Shown piece by piece: positions 7,487-16,720 of a stretch of 42,636 nt of DNA. How positions within the stretch are numbered: the stretch's first letter is position 1; each line of letters begins with the position of its first letter. This DNA comes from Bacteroidota bacterium. GTDB taxonomy: Bacteria; Bacteroidota; Bacteroidia; Chitinophagales; Chitinophagaceae. The notes beneath the pieces are model-generated. The model worked only from the letters and a program-made list of their open reading frames with translations. It did not search any database and was not told the origin of the DNA. The position numbers and the translations under genes are program-made. Where the stretch lies: assembly GCA_026391455.1 (NCBI GenBank), contig JAPLEH010000027.1, positions 1 through 42,636 of the forward strand. Reading direction: 5' to 3'.

Positions 7487-8194
7487 TCAGTTTTCTTCAC
7501 TGCTTCCAGCGTCGTTATTTACGATCAGTTCTCCATCGTCTGTTACCGCCAGTGCCTCCGTTACATCCCCTTCCGTTTCTTCGGGTTTTATTTCTTCATT
7601 CGCTTCTGCCTGCACGTCTTTCATAATGGTGGGTTCCACCAATTGATCGGCCAGTACTTCTTTAATCCGGGGAAGGTCATCAGCAGTGTTGATACCGAAA
7701 TAATCCATAAAGTTTTTGGAAGTGCCGTATACAAGCGGGTGACCGGGCAATTTTTCATTGCGGCCGGTAATGATGATCAGTTCTTTCTCCAGTAATTTTT
7801 GTACCGCATAATCGGAACTCACGCCACGAATCGCTTCGATTTCACCTTTGGTCACGGGTTGCTTATAGGCGATAATAGACAGTGTTTCGAGCGATGCTGC
7901 AGAAAGACGTTTCAGGAATTTATCACCATTCAATTGGGCAATGGTTTTGTGATAATCTTTTTTGGTAAGGAATTGCCAACCGCCACCGCTCTGCCTCATT
8001 TCGAAGGGATAGAATTCAGCCGCATATTTTTCCGTGATCCCTTCCACGGCTGTTTCCACCTGATCGAGGGTGATTTTATCTTCCATGAAGCCAAATGCAT
8101 TATTTGCCAGATCGGTCAGTTCCAGAGAAGTAAGCGGTTTATCACTCGCAAAGATCAGCGCTTCAATATGGGGTATCAGGTTAGCTATTTCCAT
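7487..8194 (-). CDS. scpB: SMC-Scp complex subunit ScpB
   Basis: A 235-residue protein made of two winged-helix domains (about 5-80 and 95-165). The hallmark segment SAASLETLSIIAYKQPVTKGEIEAIRGV and the following VQKLLEKELI match ScpB. It works as a dimer bridging the kleisin ScpA on the SMC ATPase in chromosome organisation and segregation. The last 60 residues form an acidic, probably disordered tail rich in Glu and Asp. scpA is not in the window, so the subunits are not co-transcribed here. A promoter-like TAATTTCG (8225-8218, one mismatch to TAnnTTTG) lies 24 bp upstream. Confidence 0.92.
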   Translation of the reverse strand: MEIANLIPHIEALIFASDKPLTSLELTDLANNAFGFMEDKITLDQVETAVEGITEKYAAEFYPFEMRQSGGGWQFLTKKDYHKTIAQLNGDKFLKRLSAASLETLSIIAYKQPVTKGEIEAIRGVSSDYAVQKLLEKELIIITGRNEKLPGHPLVYGTSKNFMDYFGINTADDLPRIKEVLADQLVEPTIMKDVQAEANEEIKPEETEGDVTEALAVTDDGELIVNNDAGSSEEN

Positions 8195-8305
8195 TTCTTA
8201 GTTCAAAACGATTTTGACGAAATTAATATTACTGACAGGAATGCGAAAACACACTTATTAACATTCCGTAACCCAGTTTGCCCTGTTGGTGTGAAGAAAT
8301 AACGA

Positions 8306-9202
8306 TTATCCCTGTAATGCGGCTGCACCACTTACAATCTCGGTAAGTTCGGTGGTAATGGCGGCCTGCCTTGCCCGGTTGTAGGAAATTTTCAGCGCGC
8401 GCAGCATTTCGTTGGCATTTTCGCTGGCCTTATCCATCGCGGTCATACGGGCTCCATGTTCAGATGCATTGGAATCAAGTACCGCTTTAAATAATTGTGT
8501 ATTGAGGATCTTGGGCATCAGTTCAGCAATAAGCAATTCTTTGGAAGGATCGTAGATGAAATCAGCTTTCATCGCTGCTTTTTTATCTGTGCCTGAACTG
8601 GTTACGGTTTTGGGAATAGGAAGAAAACGTTCTACTACAAATCGCTGAGTGGCTGCATTCTTAAACTGGCTGTAAACGATCTCCACCACATCAAATTGCT
8701 TTTCTTCGAATGCTTTCATAGCGGCTTTTGAAGCCTGCTGTACGTTTTCGAAGGTCAGTTTCAGGAAGATATCTTTATAGGTAGCGTCTGCTTTATAATT
8801 GCCTTTTACAAAATGCTCATACCCTTTTTTACCAATATTCCAGATAGTGAGATTGCCTTTCTTGTATTGTTCGGAATACTTTTCTGCGATAGTGGCCTTG
8901 GCCAGTTTGATGGTATTGGCATTGAATGCACCTGCCAGTCCGCGATCACTCGTAATAACGATCAGCAATACTTTTTCAGCCGTTCTTTCTTCTGCCAGTT
9001 TCATTCCGGATCCGCCTTCGCTGTTGCTGACAATATTACTCAGCATATCCTGCAATTTCTGTGCATAAGGGCGCATCTGAATGATGGCATCCTGGGCCCG
9101 GCGCAGTTTTGCAGCACTTACCATTTTCATGGCTTTGGTGATCTGCTGGGTACTCTGTACTGACTTAATCCTGTTGCGAACCTCTTTTAATTGACCGGCC
9201 AT
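8306..9202 (-). CDS. atpG: ATP synthase F1 subunit gamma
   Basis: A 298-residue protein, full length for the family. It forms the rotating central stalk of F1. The N-terminal helix segment GQLKEVRNRIKSVQSTQQITKAM and the C-terminal helix with ARMTAMDKASENANEM are the signature regions that form the coiled coil inside the alpha3-beta3 ring; the middle holds the ITSDRGLAGAFN motif. Normally atpG follows atpA in an operon, but here the gene upstream on the same strand is a lipoprotein, 189 bp away, and a TAnnTTTG box lies in between. It appears to be an independently transcribed orphan. Confidence 0.93.
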   Translation of the reverse strand: MAGQLKEVRNRIKSVQSTQQITKAMKMVSAAKLRRAQDAIIQMRPYAQKLQDMLSNIVSNSEGGSGMKLAEERTAEKVLLIVITSDRGLAGAFNANTIKLAKATIAEKYSEQYKKGNLTIWNIGKKGYEHFVKGNYKADATYKDIFLKLTFENVQQASKAAMKAFEEKQFDVVEIVYSQFKNAATQRFVVERFLPIPKTVTSSGTDKKAAMKADFIYDPSKELLIAELMPKILNTQLFKAVLDSNASEHGARMTAMDKASENANEMLRALKISYNRARQAAITTELTEIVSGAAALQG

Positions 9203-9297
9203 AGTAGTAATTTGAAATTTAACATTCGGCGGCTCAGCCTGTTGCCGGCTGCGGATGAAGCGGCGGGCAAGGCTTATCAGCCCAACTTTTCAGGCCG

Positions 9298-9305
9298 CAA
9301 AAGTA
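9298..9305 (-). promoter_or_regulatory. Promoter -7 box for atpG
   Basis: TACTTTTG on the minus strand is a perfect match to the Bacteroidota TAnnTTTG element. It lies 95 bp upstream of the atpG start. No TTG was found at the usual distance for the -33 element, which lowers confidence. Confidence 0.5.
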
Positions 9306-9391
9306 CGGGCAATGGCCTGAAATTCCATGCTTTTTTTATAGAATCAGCAGCCCCGAACAGCGTCTGTTACTTATTTGTGCAAAAGCCGCTT

Positions 9392-10105
9392 TTACTGGTT
9401 TCTGGAAAGGGTAAATTCCCGCCGGAGCCGGTAAGTAATGGAGATTTTGCCCCTTGGCCGACGGCGTTGCAAGAGCGGGCGCACATTTTCCCGGGCCAAT
9501 TCGAGCTGTACTGGCCCGTTTGTAAGCCCGGCCAATTCGCTGGCACTAATCACAATACGGGCGTTTTTAGCCGTATCGATCCGCTCAATTCCCTCTCCCG
9601 CGTAGGAGGTATCCGTAAGCGTAATATGTATCAGGTCATTGGTGTCGAGGCCCTCGAATTCCAATACCAAAATACTGTCTGTAACCACCGGGGGCAACTG
9701 ACTGGTAAGCGTGAGCGGACGAAAAGTAAAACTGTCTGAAAAAGGTTGGTTCCCCCGGTCGTTGAACTGAAACCGGTGCATACCTGCAAAATCGGCAAGG
9801 CTGCGCTGTGTTTCGTAAAATGTACCCGGTATCTCCAGGGTAGTACCCGGCAGGTTTGTCCCGTCAAACATGATAACAGATGGGGTATCCAGTTTAAGGG
9901 AATAACCAAACTCATCAAATTCACGGAAATTGGCTAAAATGGTCACGCTATCATTCCCCTCTGCTGCGTTTACCTGAAAATCGTAATATATATTCTCCGG
10001 TGATACTTCATTGGTGGATAGGGCTTCCTTTTTCTGTTTGCACGACACAACAATCAGTACGGCCAGGATACAAAAAAAACCACCCTTCTTTTTCATAAAA
10101 TACAT
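9392..10105 (-). CDS. Lipoprotein of unknown function
   Basis: A 237-residue predicted lipoprotein: a Lys-rich start, hydrophobic core and lipobox ending LIVVSC with Cys22. The mature part looks beta-rich and has no motif that I recognise. The C-terminus is very basic (RRRRPRGK-like stretch near 215). GGAGGA lies 8 bases before the ATG at 10105, which supports this start over an internal ATG three codons later. It follows the gene at 10199 on the same strand with a 93-bp gap and precedes atpG. Function unknown. Confidence 0.75.
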   Translation of the reverse strand: MYFMKKKGGFFCILAVLIVVSCKQKKEALSTNEVSPENIYYDFQVNAAEGNDSVTILANFREFDEFGYSLKLDTPSVIMFDGTNLPGTTLEIPGTFYETQRSLADFAGMHRFQFNDRGNQPFSDSFTFRPLTLTSQLPPVVTDSILVLEFEGLDTNDLIHITLTDTSYAGEGIERIDTAKNARIVISASELAGLTNGPVQLELARENVRPLLQRRRPRGKISITYRLRREFTLSRNQ

Positions 10106-10198
10106 TCAAATAGTCCTCCGGAGGGCAAGGTACGCCAACAATTTTCAAATTGTACAGCCTTCCGGGCATGTTCGACTTTAGCGGGTAGCGGGCCGGGT

Positions 10199-10822
10199 TC
10201 ATTCCCTATGTTTCCGTGCATTTGCCTTCAACCGGTTGTAGGCATCTACCATATCCCCGAATCGTTTGGTTTTTCGGATCACCGCTTCCATTTCGGATTT
10301 GATATCTTCATCGCAAAATATAGCCCGTAAGCTCTTTCGCCCGGTAAGCAATCGGGCAGTAAGGGTATCTCCACCCTCCTTTTTTACCACGTAGTAATAG
10401 GTATTCAACCGGCGCCCCCACCGCAACAATTTATACATAGCGGCATATTCTCCATTTTTTTCACGGAATAAAAAGGCCTGGCTAAAGGTTTTCTTTTCTG
10501 CTTCCGTTACCAGTTCGCTGGTTGCTTCCTGTAGTTTTAATGACTCAAAATGCCCGTCGCACAAAAGCCCTTTGCCATGTGTATTTCGGTAATACCCCCG
10601 GATCTGACCGGGATCAAATACCCGCAATGAATCGCCCGGAAAAAGTACCGCTATACGGGAATACCCGTCCCGGTAATTCCCTGCCGGCCGCAGGCCCGTT
10701 TTCCGCGGATCCTGAACCATCCGGCAGGGAAGGGTGTCGTTGTTGAGGGTAATAATATAATCCTGTGCCCGGAGGGCAAATGAACTGAGTAATGCCGTGA
10801 TACATAAAATGAATTTTTCCAT
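10199..10822 (-). CDS. Secreted protein of unknown function
   Basis: A 207-residue protein with a signal peptide (about 1-19, ending LRA-Q). The mature start DYIITLNNDTLPCRM resembles the N-terminus of many Bacteroidota secreted proteins of unknown role, in which a short beta segment follows the signal peptide. The C-terminal third is helical and basic. No catalytic residues recognised. It is transcribed away from secA, with their starts 188 bp apart. Confidence 0.72.
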   Translation of the reverse strand: MEKFILCITALLSSFALRAQDYIITLNNDTLPCRMVQDPRKTGLRPAGNYRDGYSRIAVLFPGDSLRVFDPGQIRGYYRNTHGKGLLCDGHFESLKLQEATSELVTEAEKKTFSQAFLFREKNGEYAAMYKLLRWGRRLNTYYYVVKKEGGDTLTARLLTGRKSLRAIFCDEDIKSEMEAVIRKTKRFGDMVDAYNRLKANARKHRE

Positions 10823-10878
10823 ACAATTTTTTTTGAAATCCTTAATTGTCAGGGTTTTCTGCCCTGCCAGTATTACAT

Positions 10879-10886
10879 TATCTTTG
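10879..10886 (+). promoter_or_regulatory. Probable promoter -7 box for secA
   Basis: TATCTTTG is a perfect TAnnTTTG match. It would give a leader of about 120 bases ahead of the secA ATG. A TTG occurs at 10846 but is further away than the usual spacing, so the -33 element is not confirmed. Confidence 0.5.
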
Positions 10887-11010
10887 CAGCCCGCCTAACG
10901 GTGGGTCAGATACTGTCAAATTGGCCAATAAAAATATCTAGCACCTTTTTTGACATCCTGAAAATTCGTTTATTTCAACAATTTGACATATACCCAATAA
11001 CACGCATTTT

Positions 11011-14000
11011 ATGTTCGGATTCATTTCTAAAATCTTTGGCGGCAGCAAGTCAGAGAAAGATGTAAAAAAGATCGAACCTTATGTGGGCAAGATCAACGAA
11101 TTCTTCAATAGCTATCAATCACTCACCAATGACGAACTGCGTGGAAAAACAGCCGCATTTCGTGCCCGTATAAAGGAACACCTGGCTGAGATTGATAAAG
11201 AAATAGCCGATAAAAATGCAGAAGCGGATAACCTTCCGTTCAATGATCTGCTGGGCAGAGATGCCATCTACCAGGAAGTAGATAAGTTGAAAAAAGAGAG
11301 GAATAAAAAAATTGAGGAGGCGTTGGAAAAAATTCTTCCCGAAGCCTTTGCCGTTGTAAAAGAAACAGCCCGTCGTTTCAAACAATATCCCGACATGACC
11401 TCCACGGCCACGCAACTGGACAGGGATCTGAGTGTAAAAAGGGATTATATCACCATCAACGGCGACCAATCCGTTTTCAACAATACCTGGAGCGCAGCGG
11501 GAGGACAAGTAACCTGGAACATGGTTCATTATGATGTACAGTTGATCGGTGGTGCCGTACTTCATCAGGGAAAAATTGCCGAGATGGCCACCGGTGAAGG
11601 TAAAACACTCGTATCCACCCTGCCTGCTTACCTCAATGCATTGCCCGCAGAAGGTGTTCACATTGTAACCGTGAATGATTACCTCGCCCGTCGTGACCAG
11701 GAGTGGAACGGACCTATATTTGAGTGGTTGGGACTTACCGTTGATTGTATCGACAAACACCAGCCCAATAGCGAAGAAAGAAGAAAAGCATACCTCGCAG
11801 ATATCACCTATGGTACCAACAACGAATTTGGTTTCGACTATCTCCGGGATAACATGGTGCATTCCCCCGAAGAAATGGTACAACGCAAACACCATTTTGC
11901 GATGGTGGATGAGGTGGACTCCGTATTGATTGATGATGCACGTACCCCACTGATCATTTCCGGCCCCGTTGCCAAAGGCGACGATCAGCAATACCATATA
12001 CACAAGCCCCGTATTCAGCAATTGGTACAGGAGCAGGAACGCATTGTACGTAACTGTCTTAATGAAGCTAAAAAGCGCATTGCCGAAGGTGATGATGATC
12101 CTAAGAGCGGCGGACTTCAATTATTCCGCGCACACCGCGGTCTTCCCAAATACGGGCCGGTGATCAAATTCCTGAGTGAGGCTGGCAATAAAGTGAAGAT
12201 GCAAAAGGCAGAAAATTATTACCTGCAGGATCAGCAGCGCAATATGCATATCGTGGATGAGGAACTGCTGTTTCATATTGATGAGAAAAACAATTCCGTA
12301 GAACTTACCGAGAAAGGCCTTGCGATGATCACCCGCACAGGTGAAGACCCGGAGTTCTTTGTGCTTCCGGATATTGGTGTAAAGCTGGCAGAAGTGGAAA
12401 AAAGCAATGCTTCTGCTGATGAAAAACTGCACCAGAAAGAGATCATCCTGAATGAATATTCACAGAAAGCAGACCGCATACATACAGTACAACAATTACT
12501 GAAAGCGTATGCACTTTTTGCCAAGGACGTGGAATATGTGATCATTGATGGTGCCATCAAGATCGTAGATGAACAAACCGGTCGTATCATGGAAGGGCGC
12601 CGCTACAGCGACGGTCTCCACCAGGCCCTTGAAGCAAAAGAAAATGTAAAGATCGAAGCAGCAACGCAAACATACGCTACCATTACCCTGCAGAATTATT
12701 TCCGTATGTATCACAAACTTTGTGGTATGACCGGTACGGCGGAAACAGAAGCCGCTGAATTGTGGAGTATTTATAAACTGGATGTGGTAACCGTACCCAC
12801 CAACCTGAATATGATCCGTAAGGATAAACAGGATTTGGTGTACAAAACCAAAAGGGAAAAATATAAAGCGGTGATCGACGAGATCGAAGCATTACGCAAT
12901 GCAGGCCGCCCCTGCCTGGTAGGTACTACTTCTGTGGAGGTGAGTGAACTGCTGGGCCGCATGCTGCAACAGAAAAAAATTCCGCACAACGTACTCAATG
13001 CCAAACAACACGCGAAAGAAGCACAGGTGGTGGCGGAAGCCGGTCTTCCCGGTGCAGTAACCATTGCCACCAACATGGCGGGCCGCGGTACGGATATCAA
13101 ACTGGGCCCCGGTGTAAAAGAAGCCGGAGGGTTGGCCATTATCGGTACAGAAAGACATGAAAGCCGTCGTGTGGACAGACAGTTGCGCGGTCGTGCCGGT
13201 CGCCAGGGAGACCCGGGTTCTTCCCAATTCTATGTATCGCTGGAAGATGACCTGATGCGTATGTTCGGTAGTGAACGTATCGCTTCGCTGATGGATAAAC
13301 TCGGATACAAAGAAGGCGATGTGATACAGCACAGCATGATCAGCAATAGTATTCAGCGTGCGCAAAAGAAAGTAGAAGAAAACAACTTCGGTATCCGTAA
13401 ACGCCTGCTGGAATACGATGATGTAATGAACCATCAGCGGAATGCGGTTTACAAACGCCGTAACCATGCGCTGCTCGGTGAACGCCTGGCACTGGATATC
13501 GATACCGCTTTCTCTTCACTGGCAGAAGGATTGATCGATTCTTTCCGGGAGCAGGAAGATTTTGATGGCTTTAAAATGGCCTGTATCATGAATTTCGGTC
13601 TGGAAACCCGTATGACCGAAGACGAATTCAAACGTGGCGATATCAATTCACTCATTGAAAGATTGTATTCCGAAGCCTCCGACCGGTATGCTGAGCATAA
13701 ATCTGTATTGCAAAAACAGGCTTTACCGGTTTTTGGTGAAATCCGTACCAACCAGGGCAGTCATATCGAAAATGTTGTAGTACCTTACACCGACGGACGC
13801 AAACAGTTGAATGTAATCACTCCGCTCGATAAAACGATTCAGACCGAAGGAAAGGAGTTGACGAATGCACTCGAGCGCACCATTACCCTGGCCGTTATTG
13901 ACGATGCCTGGAAAGAACACCTTCGCGCGATGGACGACCTGAAACAAAGTGTGCAAACAGCCTACCTCGAACAAAAGGATCCGCTCGTTATTTATAAAAT

Positions 14001-14343
14001 GGAAGCGTACAAATTGTTTGACGGCATGAATTCGGAAGTGAATAAAGATATCGTGTCTTTCCTTTGCCAGTCTTCCATTGTAGTGCAGCAGGAAAATGCG
14101 CCCCTCAAAGAAGGCCGTCAGCAGAAGACCGATATGAGCCGTATGCGTGCCAATAAAGATGAAGTGGACAATGCAGGCCAGGACTATGCCGCCAATGAGC
14201 GCGACCGCTTTGAACCCGGTGGTGGTCCGGAAGTAGCGGTGAAAACCGAACCCATTAAGGCTGCTCCAAAGATCGGTCGTAATGATCCCTGCCCTTGTGG
14301 TAGCGGGAAAAAGTACAAACAATGTCATGGCAAAGATGCCTGA
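11011..14343 (+). CDS. secA: Preprotein translocase ATPase SecA
   Basis: A 1110-residue SecA, the motor that drives unfolded preproteins through SecYEG. The nucleotide-binding Walker A is MATGEGKT (residues 192-199) and Walker B/DEAD-like VDEVDSVLIDDART follows near 302-315. NBD2 carries TNMAGRGTDIKLG and the RQLRGRAGRQGDPG arginine-finger motif. The C-terminus ends with the zinc-binding SEC-C motif (CPCGSGKKYKQCH), which binds SecB or ribosomes in other species. The length exceeds E. coli SecA by about 200 residues because of insertions typical of Bacteroidota. A perfect terminator follows. Confidence 0.97.
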   Translation: MFGFISKIFGGSKSEKDVKKIEPYVGKINEFFNSYQSLTNDELRGKTAAFRARIKEHLAEIDKEIADKNAEADNLPFNDLLGRDAIYQEVDKLKKERNKKIEEALEKILPEAFAVVKETARRFKQYPDMTSTATQLDRDLSVKRDYITINGDQSVFNNTWSAAGGQVTWNMVHYDVQLIGGAVLHQGKIAEMATGEGKTLVSTLPAYLNALPAEGVHIVTVNDYLARRDQEWNGPIFEWLGLTVDCIDKHQPNSEERRKAYLADITYGTNNEFGFDYLRDNMVHSPEEMVQRKHHFAMVDEVDSVLIDDARTPLIISGPVAKGDDQQYHIHKPRIQQLVQEQERIVRNCLNEAKKRIAEGDDDPKSGGLQLFRAHRGLPKYGPVIKFLSEAGNKVKMQKAENYYLQDQQRNMHIVDEELLFHIDEKNNSVELTEKGLAMITRTGEDPEFFVLPDIGVKLAEVEKSNASADEKLHQKEIILNEYSQKADRIHTVQQLLKAYALFAKDVEYVIIDGAIKIVDEQTGRIMEGRRYSDGLHQALEAKENVKIEAATQTYATITLQNYFRMYHKLCGMTGTAETEAAELWSIYKLDVVTVPTNLNMIRKDKQDLVYKTKREKYKAVIDEIEALRNAGRPCLVGTTSVEVSELLGRMLQQKKIPHNVLNAKQHAKEAQVVAEAGLPGAVTIATNMAGRGTDIKLGPGVKEAGGLAIIGTERHESRRVDRQLRGRAGRQGDPGSSQFYVSLEDDLMRMFGSERIASLMDKLGYKEGDVIQHSMISNSIQRAQKKVEENNFGIRKRLLEYDDVMNHQRNAVYKRRNHALLGERLALDIDTAFSSLAEGLIDSFREQEDFDGFKMACIMNFGLETRMTEDEFKRGDINSLIERLYSEASDRYAEHKSVLQKQALPVFGEIRTNQGSHIENVVVPYTDGRKQLNVITPLDKTIQTEGKELTNALERTITLAVIDDAWKEHLRAMDDLKQSVQTAYLEQKDPLVIYKMEAYKLFDGMNSEVNKDIVSFLCQSSIVVQQENAPLKEGRQQKTDMSRMRANKDEVDNAGQDYAANERDRFEPGGGPEVAVKTEPIKAAPKIGRNDPCPCGSGKKYKQCHGKDA

Positions 14344-14371
14344 TAAATAATCGCAAAGAACTATTACGTTA

Positions 14372-14400
14372 AAAAACACCGGCTTGTCCGGTGTTTTTTA
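14372..14400 (+). terminator. Terminator of secA
   Basis: AAAAACACCGG and CCGGTGTTTTT form a perfect 11-bp stem over a 5-base loop, ending in T residues. It starts 28 bp after the secA stop and is symmetric enough to work in both directions. Confidence 0.9.
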
Positions 14401-14514
14401 TTACCGTTCAATCAGGGGGAGGTACCGGCCAATAAGTTTTACGGGTAAATAAAAGCGGGGGTGAAAAAAAGGACTAGGTTTACCAACCATTATTTAAAAC
14501 CTAAAACCATTAAC

Positions 14515-14937
14515 ATGAAAAAGTTACTTCCTGTAATTGCTTTACTGATCCTCTTCACTGCCTGTAAAGATAAAAAAGAAAAAAAGGCTGATGATCCCGG
14601 TACCACCAACACTACCACCACACCTCCTTCAGATCCGGGTACCACTACCACCACCACTACGACTACCACCACTACGGGTGATATGCCTAAATTTTCTGAT
14701 CCTGCCGTTCAGAAATATGTAGAAGACTATGCTGCATTTGTAACCGGATATGTGGAAGCTTATAAAACCAAAGACATGTCCAAGATACAGGCGCTGAGCA
14801 CAAAAGCCAGTGAATGGGCTGGTAAATCAGCAGAGATGGCTACAAAGCTTGCCGGAAATGCAGAAGAAGCCACCAAATTCAGCCAGTATTTAGCTAAACT
14901 GTCGCAGGATATGACTGCCGCAATGACTGCCAAATAA
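14515..14937 (+). CDS. Small lipoprotein with Thr-rich linker
   Basis: A 140-residue predicted lipoprotein. The ATG at 14515 was chosen, rather than an upstream GTG, because the lipobox (LLILFTAC, Cys16) then sits at the normal distance. After a Lys-rich stretch comes a low-complexity Thr/Pro/Gly linker (about 30-56) encoded by near-repetitive ACC/ACT codons, a region prone to length change. The rest (about 60-140) is an Ala/Lys-rich amphipathic helical domain with regular heptad-like spacing. Function unknown. It stands alone between two terminators. Confidence 0.8.
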   Translation: MKKLLPVIALLILFTACKDKKEKKADDPGTTNTTTTPPSDPGTTTTTTTTTTTTGDMPKFSDPAVQKYVEDYAAFVTGYVEAYKTKDMSKIQALSTKASEWAGKSAEMATKLAGNAEEATKFSQYLAKLSQDMTAAMTAK

Positions 14938-14958
14938 TTGGAACGATTATTTTCCTTC

Positions 14959-14996
14959 AAATCCCTCCTGTATGAGTACGGGAGGGATTTTTATTT
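14959..14996 (+). terminator. Terminator of the Thr-rich lipoprotein gene
   Basis: AAATCCCTCC (14959-14968) pairs with GGAGGGATTT (14981-14990) and is followed by TTATTTT. The loop contains a small inner GTA/TAC stem. Confidence 0.88.
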
Positions 14997-15029
14997 TAAC
15001 TTTAGCAAGACCTAAACTTCCAGTCGTAC

Positions 15030-15878
15030 ATGTATCATACTACCAAAAAGAAAGTACACGGCTTACTCCATCCCGAAATAGTGGGTGATAAACATTGGGA
15101 TAAGATCATTAATATCTTTATCATCATACTAATCATCCTCAATGTGTTTGCCGTTATTCTGGAAACCGTAGACTCGCTGAAAGATCGGTATGCTGCCTTT
15201 TTTTATTACTTTGATCTTGTCTCTGTAATCATTTTTACGGTGGAATATGTAATGAGGGTATGGAGCAGTAATCACGAAGAAAAATACAAACACAGTGTAT
15301 GGGGCCGTTTAAAATACATGGTATCCCCGGGAGCGTTAATCGACCTGGTGGCCATTCTCCCCTTTTTCCTGCATTTGTTCTTTGGCTTTCCATTCGACCT
15401 CCGGGAGATCCGGATGCTCCGCCTTATGCGGGTATTACGTCTGTTCCGGCTCACCGCCTATACCAAGTCGGCCCATATGATCACGAATGTTTTTCGCAAG
15501 CGTAAGAACGAACTGGGATTGAGTTTTATCCTGGCCCTGTTTCTGATCATTATTGCTTCGTGTATCATGTATTTTGCAGAACATAAATATAAAGACACCC
15601 AGTTCACGAGCATACCGGCTACCATCTGGTGGTCAGTGGTATCGCTCACCACCACGGGTTATGGCGATATGTATCCCATGACAGTCATTGGAAAAGTAAT
15701 GGCATCGATGATCATGCTAACGGGTGTGGCATTCTTCGCATTGCCAGCAGGCATTATCACAGCAGGATTTATTGATGAATTCCGGCTCAACCGGATAAAA
15801 AAAACACACCGGTGCCCAAGTTGCGGAGAAGTGATTGAACTGGATGATCATGATAAAGACCACCATGAACATCATTAA
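15030..15878 (+). CDS. Voltage-gated potassium channel with metal-binding-like tail
   Basis: A 282-residue six-transmembrane channel. S1 is about 24-45, S2 about 56-76, S3 about 100-118. S4 (125-140) carries six arginines at every third position (125, 128, 131, 134, 137, 140), a textbook voltage sensor. The pore follows, with K+ selectivity filter TTTGYGD at 207-213, and S6 at about 222-246. The cytoplasmic end has CPSCGE (262-267), half of a zinc-ribbon, then a Asp/His-rich end with seven histidines in the last 15 residues or so. It should set or sense membrane potential by K+ flux. A TAACTTTA box (14997-15004) is a near promoter match. Confidence 0.92.
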   Translation: MYHTTKKKVHGLLHPEIVGDKHWDKIINIFIIILIILNVFAVILETVDSLKDRYAAFFYYFDLVSVIIFTVEYVMRVWSSNHEEKYKHSVWGRLKYMVSPGALIDLVAILPFFLHLFFGFPFDLREIRMLRLMRVLRLFRLTAYTKSAHMITNVFRKRKNELGLSFILALFLIIIASCIMYFAEHKYKDTQFTSIPATIWWSVVSLTTTGYGDMYPMTVIGKVMASMIMLTGVAFFALPAGIITAGFIDEFRLNRIKKTHRCPSCGEVIELDDHDKDHHEHH

Positions 15879-15892
15879 TAAAGTCAGGATGT

Positions 15893-16714
15893 TTATTTCA
15901 ACACCACCCGAAAACCCTGGTTGCTGAAAGAAGCCATACTATTATTGCGACCTATATCCACTGAATTGAAAAAGCCACAGGCATTGCTGCTGCACCACCA
16001 GCTTCCTCCGCGTGCCATGGCAACCTCGTTATTATCTTTTACCGTTCCTCTTCTGTCGCTGCAATATTCAAATACATTTCCGTACATATCATACAAACCC
16101 CAGGCATTGGGTGAAAAAGTTCCCACCGGGCTGGTATACATATAGCTGTCCGTCTGATCGGCCTTGTTGTGATCATTGCCATGCCAGATATTGGCGTATC
16201 GGATGATCTTATTATCAGTTTTACCAAAGAAAAAACGGGTGGTGGCCCCGGCACGGCTGGCCACTTCCCATTCATCGAGGGTGGGCAGACGCACATCAGC
16301 CCATTTGCAATATGCCTGTATATCGGTAAAGGAGATGCAGGTAACGGGATGGTTCATTTTATTTTCAATGCCTCCCCTGCTTTTCCCATTGGGAAAACGC
16401 CAGTAAGCTGTACTGTCCTGTATCCATTCGAATTCTTCCAGCGGTGGTTCAAAGACCATGGCATTGTGGGCAATTTCAGCAGTGGTAATATAGCCGGTGG
16501 CACTTACAAAGGCCGCAAATTCTGCATTGGTCACTTCATATTTACTGATATAGAAAGAAGCAATATCTACTGTGTGGGGCGGATTTATCAGATGCCCCCT
16601 TTCACCCAATTGATATTTACCGGAAGGGATTTTTACAAAGCGAGCGGAATCTGCATCCCAATGCGCATAGCTGTGATTAGTGCAAAGCAAAAAAAATAAC
16701 ACAAAATATTTCAT
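15893..16714 (-). CDS. Secreted FGE-sulfatase (SUMF1) domain protein with both active-site cysteines
   Basis: A 273-residue protein: signal peptide about 1-17, then a formylglycine-generating-enzyme fold. Family landmarks are KYEVTNAEFAAFV, HPVTCISFTDIQAYCKW, RLPTLDEWE, WGLYDMYGNVFEY and the end FSNQGFRVV. Most SUMF1-domain proteins of Bacteroidota lack the catalytic cysteines. This one has Cys241 and Cys246 in GGSWWC-SSNA-C, the same position and 5-residue spacing as the copper-binding pair of true FGE. No sulfatase gene is in the window, so a role in sulfatase maturation is only possible. It follows the 417-residue gene by 6 bp (same operon). Confidence 0.85.
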   Translation of the reverse strand: MKYFVLFFLLCTNHSYAHWDADSARFVKIPSGKYQLGERGHLINPPHTVDIASFYISKYEVTNAEFAAFVSATGYITTAEIAHNAMVFEPPLEEFEWIQDSTAYWRFPNGKSRGGIENKMNHPVTCISFTDIQAYCKWADVRLPTLDEWEVASRAGATTRFFFGKTDNKIIRYANIWHGNDHNKADQTDSYMYTSPVGTFSPNAWGLYDMYGNVFEYCSDRRGTVKDNNEVAMARGGSWWCSSNACGFFNSVDIGRNNSMASFSNQGFRVVLK

Positions 16715-16720
16715 ACCCGT

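Noticed and set aside
11119-12120. A 333-codon open frame on the minus strand within secA
   Set aside because: It lies entirely inside an unambiguous SecA gene, has no recognisable motif and no start context; it reflects codon bias of the opposite strand.
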